Origin: Priapulus caudatus
Taxonomy: Eukaryota; Priapulida; Priapulimorpha; Priapulimorphida; Priapulidae
Direction of reading: 5' to 3'
DNA: 33,709 nucleotides
NCBI RefSeq assembly: GCF_000485595.1
Contig: NW_014577417.1
Coordinates: forward strand, 254,112-287,820
Shown here: positions 31,078-33,709 of the stretch, in pieces
How the letters are laid out: every line of letters begins with the position of its first letter
Numbering within the stretch: the first letter of the stretch is position 1
Translations under genes and position numbers: made by a program
Notes under the pieces: model-generated
The model's database searches: none
What the model was told of the DNA's origin: nothing
What the model saw: only the letters and a program-made list of their open reading frames with translations

Positions 31078-33492
31078 AAGGCTATCTTAGCATAGATTTC
31101 TGTAATTAATTGTTATTATTAGACCTGTGTTTATAATTAGGAGAGCGCTCTAGCCTCCTGTAGTGTGCAAAATGGCTACTTCATCCGCTCCCGCCCGCGA
31201 AATTTTTTTTCCCACGAGAGTTCCGGACCCACCACAGATAGTGTTTTGTAATATATGGTGCGTATATAAGACGGACCTGGTTGTATTATAGTTAGTGTTA
31301 GGGTTAGGGTTAGATTTAGGGTTAGGGTTAGGTTGTATAAATTTTGCATTGTTGCTTCGAGGTAGTCGAGTGAATGGAGTGCGCTGATTGGCTGGGGTCC
31401 GGAACTCTCGTGGGAAAAAAAATTTCGCCTCCCGCCCATCCCCTTGCCTCCATTGTCTTTCGCTCAGCCTCCTTCTTTTTCTCCCGCCCCAGCTATCCTC
31501 CCTGCTGCCTTTTCACAGTCTTCCAACACTCACTCTCTCTCTCAGCAAGCTATATTATGCAGTTGTCTTCAGTCCGTATTGTACGCGTGAAACGGTGCTC
31601 GCGCATGCGCAATATCTCTCTAGAATATTAATATTTTGCGAAAATTATGCATTTAGAACAGAGAGGAGTTATTCTAGCATAAATTTTTATGATAAAATTC
31701 CATCAGTACATCTCACTTAAGAAACAGGAGGATGATCCTGCATTTAAGGTCCCCACTACATAGGCCCTATCCCAGACAGTACATAATCTGGCTACGTTAG
31801 TGTGTTAGCGCATGCGCAATATCTCACTAAAAGAGTTATAATTTGTGATTATTATAAATTTAATATGGTTATGGTATCTCAGCATAGATTTTTGTAATTA
31901 ATTTTTATCAGTAGACCTGTGTTTATAATTAGGAGAGCGCCCTAGCCTGTAGGGTGCAAAATCCCTACTTCATCCGCTCCCGCCCACCCCCTTGCCTCCA
32001 TTGTCTCTCACTCAGCCTCCTTCTTTTTCTCAAGCCCCAGCTATCTTCCCTGCTGTCTTTCCCCAGTCTTCCAACACTCATTCCCTCTTTCAGCAAGCTA
32101 TATATTATGGAGTTGTCTTCAGTCCGTATAATATTGTACGCCTGAAACGGTGCTCGCGCATGCGCAATATCTCTCGAAAATATTAATATTTTGCGAAAAT
32201 TATGCATTTAAAATAGAGAGGAGGTATTCTAGCGTAGATTTCTATAGTAAAATTCCATCAGTAGATCTCACTTAAGAATCAGGACGATGATCCTGCATGT
32301 AAGGTCCCCGCTGCATATCCCAGCCAGTACATAATCTGGCAACGTTGGTGTGTTAGCGCATGCGGAATATCTCAATAGAAAAGTTATATTTTGTGATTAT
32401 TATGAATTTAATATGGTTAGGGGGTATCTCAGCAAAGATTTCTTTAATTAATTGTTATCAGTAGACCTGTGTTTGAAATTAGGAGAACGCCCTAGCCTGT
32501 AGGGTGCAAAATCCTTACTTCATCCGCTCCCGCCCATCCTCTTGCCTTCATTGTTTTTCGCTCAGCCTCCTTCTTTTTCTCCCGCCCCAGCTATCTTTCC
32601 TGCTGCCTTTCCCCAGTCTTCGAACACTCACTCCTTATCTCAGCAAGCTATATTATGCAGTTGTCTTCAGTTCGTATTGCACGCATGAAACGGTGCTCGC
32701 GCATGCGCAATATCTCTCGAGAATATTAATATTTTGCGAAAATTATACATTTAAAATAGAGAGGAGGTATTCTAGCATAAATTTCTATAATAAAATTTTA
32801 TCAGTAGATCTCACTTAAGAATCAGGACGATGATCCTGCATGTAAGGTCCCCGCAGCATATCTCAGCCAGTACATAATCTGGCTACGTTAGTGTGTTAGC
32901 GCATGCGCAATATCTCACTAAAAGAGTTATATTTTGTGATGATTATGAATTTAATATGGTTAGGGGGTATCTCAGCATAGATTTCTGTAATTAATTGGTA
33001 TCAGTAGACCAGTGTTCATAATTAGGCGAGCGCCCTAGCCTGTAGGGTGAAAAATCCCTACTTTATATGCTCCCGCCCACCCCATTGCCTCCATTGTCCT
33101 TCACTCAGCCTTCATCCTTATCTCTCGCTCCAGCTATCTTCCCTGCTGCTTTTCCCCAGTCTTCCAACACTCACTCCCTCTCTCAGCAAGCTATATTATG
33201 CAGTTGGCTTCAGTCCGTATTGTACGCTTGAAACGGTGCTCGCGCATGCGCAATATCTCTCGAGAATATTAAATATTTTGCGAAAATTATGCATTTAAAA
33301 TAAAGAGGAGGTATTCTAGCATAGATTTCTATAATAAAATTTCATCGATACATCTCACTTAAGAAACAGGACGATGATCCTGTATGTAAGGTGCCCACTG
33401 CATATCCCGGCCAGTACATAATCTGGCAACGTTAGTGTGTTAGCGCATGCGCAATATCTCACTAGAAAAGTTATATTTTGTGATGATTACAA
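31078..33492. repeat. ~545-bp satellite array, about 4.4 copies
   Basis: The landmark AGACC(T/A)GTGTT falls at 31121, 31913, 32463 and 33006, and CTCAGCCT at about 31463, 32010, 32553 and 33096. After removing the MITE and its duplication from the first unit, spacings are about 551, 550 and 543 bp. Each unit contains two GCGCATGCGCAATATCTC blocks about 200 bp apart, each followed by similar AT-rich sequence, so the unit itself arose by an older internal duplication. ORFs of about 60-110 codons in each unit (Leu/Ser/Pro-rich) differ between copies and are not supported as genes. Confidence 0.95.
31197..31428. mobile_element. 232-bp MITE with 9-bp target duplication inside satellite
   Basis: Perfect terminal inverted repeats of about 34 bp begin GCGAAATTTTTTTTCCCACG at both ends. 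Flanks are the perfect 9-bp duplication CTCCCGCCC (31188-31196 and 31429-31437), and the other satellite units show the uninterrupted site with CTCCCGCCC once. The centre carries a TTAGGG-like array (31291-31334). A 9-bp duplication with long termini fits Mutator-like elements; the assignment is inferred. Confidence 0.9.
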
Positions 33493-33709
33493 ATTTTACC
33501 ATATTTTGCTATTGTCGGATAGCCCGTCCATGGTTTGAATTCATAATTTCGCCTCATGCTCTATATTTTCAGCGCCAGCGGGCATGCGCAATCCGACCAA
33601 TTTCCTTGTGAAACTGATTGCCGAAATGCACAACCCAAGTTTTCTGGATACCCTCTAGATGTATATGCTACTTCCTCTTATATGCACCAAATTTTCGAAT
33701 ACATTAAAA
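33493..33709. other. Non-satellite flank
   Basis: Sequence departs from the satellite after GTGATGATTAC. One further GGGCATGCGCAATCC block at about 33580 resembles the satellite's palindrome. No gene seen. Confidence 0.4.

Noticed and set aside
31388-33298. Family of similar 60-110-codon ORFs (HCLSLSLLLF-like) in each satellite unit
   Set aside because: They repeat because the DNA repeats; start and stop positions differ between units and there is no sign of protein-level constraint.

Overview
Animal nuclear DNA with four spliced, conserved protein-coding genes, many small non-autonomous DNA transposons and one satellite array. It is probably a marine invertebrate, and a sponge or other early-branching animal would fit; the species cannot be fixed from sequence alone. 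Supporting signs are metazoan-type genes with GT-AG introns of roughly 100-1,400 bp, metazoan TTAGGG-type short repeats, and hAT-like and foldback elements. There are no bacterial features.

Layout: (1) 1-4200: one unassigned coding exon on the minus strand (415-550), then a nest of transposons. A palindromic TA-flanked element (1027-2173) and a long hairpin element (about 2317-4174) each carry a copy of the same ~765-bp element inserted with an 8-bp target duplication. Between them lies a near-identical scrap of a PRKRIP1 exon. (2) 4859-13792 (+): CARS1, cytosolic cysteinyl-tRNA synthetase, complete in 19 exons (751 codons), including a 22-nt first exon. Its introns hold a 44-bp perfect palindrome, a purine-rich minisatellite, a hAT-like MITE and several microsatellites. 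(3) 16215-18807 (-): HVCN1, voltage-gated proton channel, four exons; the extreme N-terminus was not found. (4) 21003-22116 (+): PRKRIP1, a small basic nuclear/spliceosomal protein. It lacks its central exon(s) where the assembly has a run of Ns, and it has a GC-AG intron. (5) 23012-28700 (-): RMND1, mitochondrial DUF155 protein, complete in nine exons (409 codons), with several MITEs and a tRNA-derived repeat in its introns. (6) 28701-33709: intergenic, with a hAT-like element and a ~545-bp satellite (about 4.4 copies, 31078-33492). Each satellite unit has two NRF1-like GCGCATGCGC palindromes, and one unit is interrupted by a MITE with a clean 9-bp target duplication.

The four genes are functionally unrelated: cytosolic aminoacylation, a plasma-membrane proton conductance, RNA splicing, and mitochondrial translation support. 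CARS1 and HVCN1 converge, HVCN1 and PRKRIP1 diverge, and PRKRIP1 and RMND1 converge. No operon-like logic is visible. The most unusual content is in the repeats: nested insertions that can be reconstructed exactly, TTAGGG arrays in the loops of unrelated inverted-repeat elements, and a satellite dense in perfect NRF1-type palindromes.
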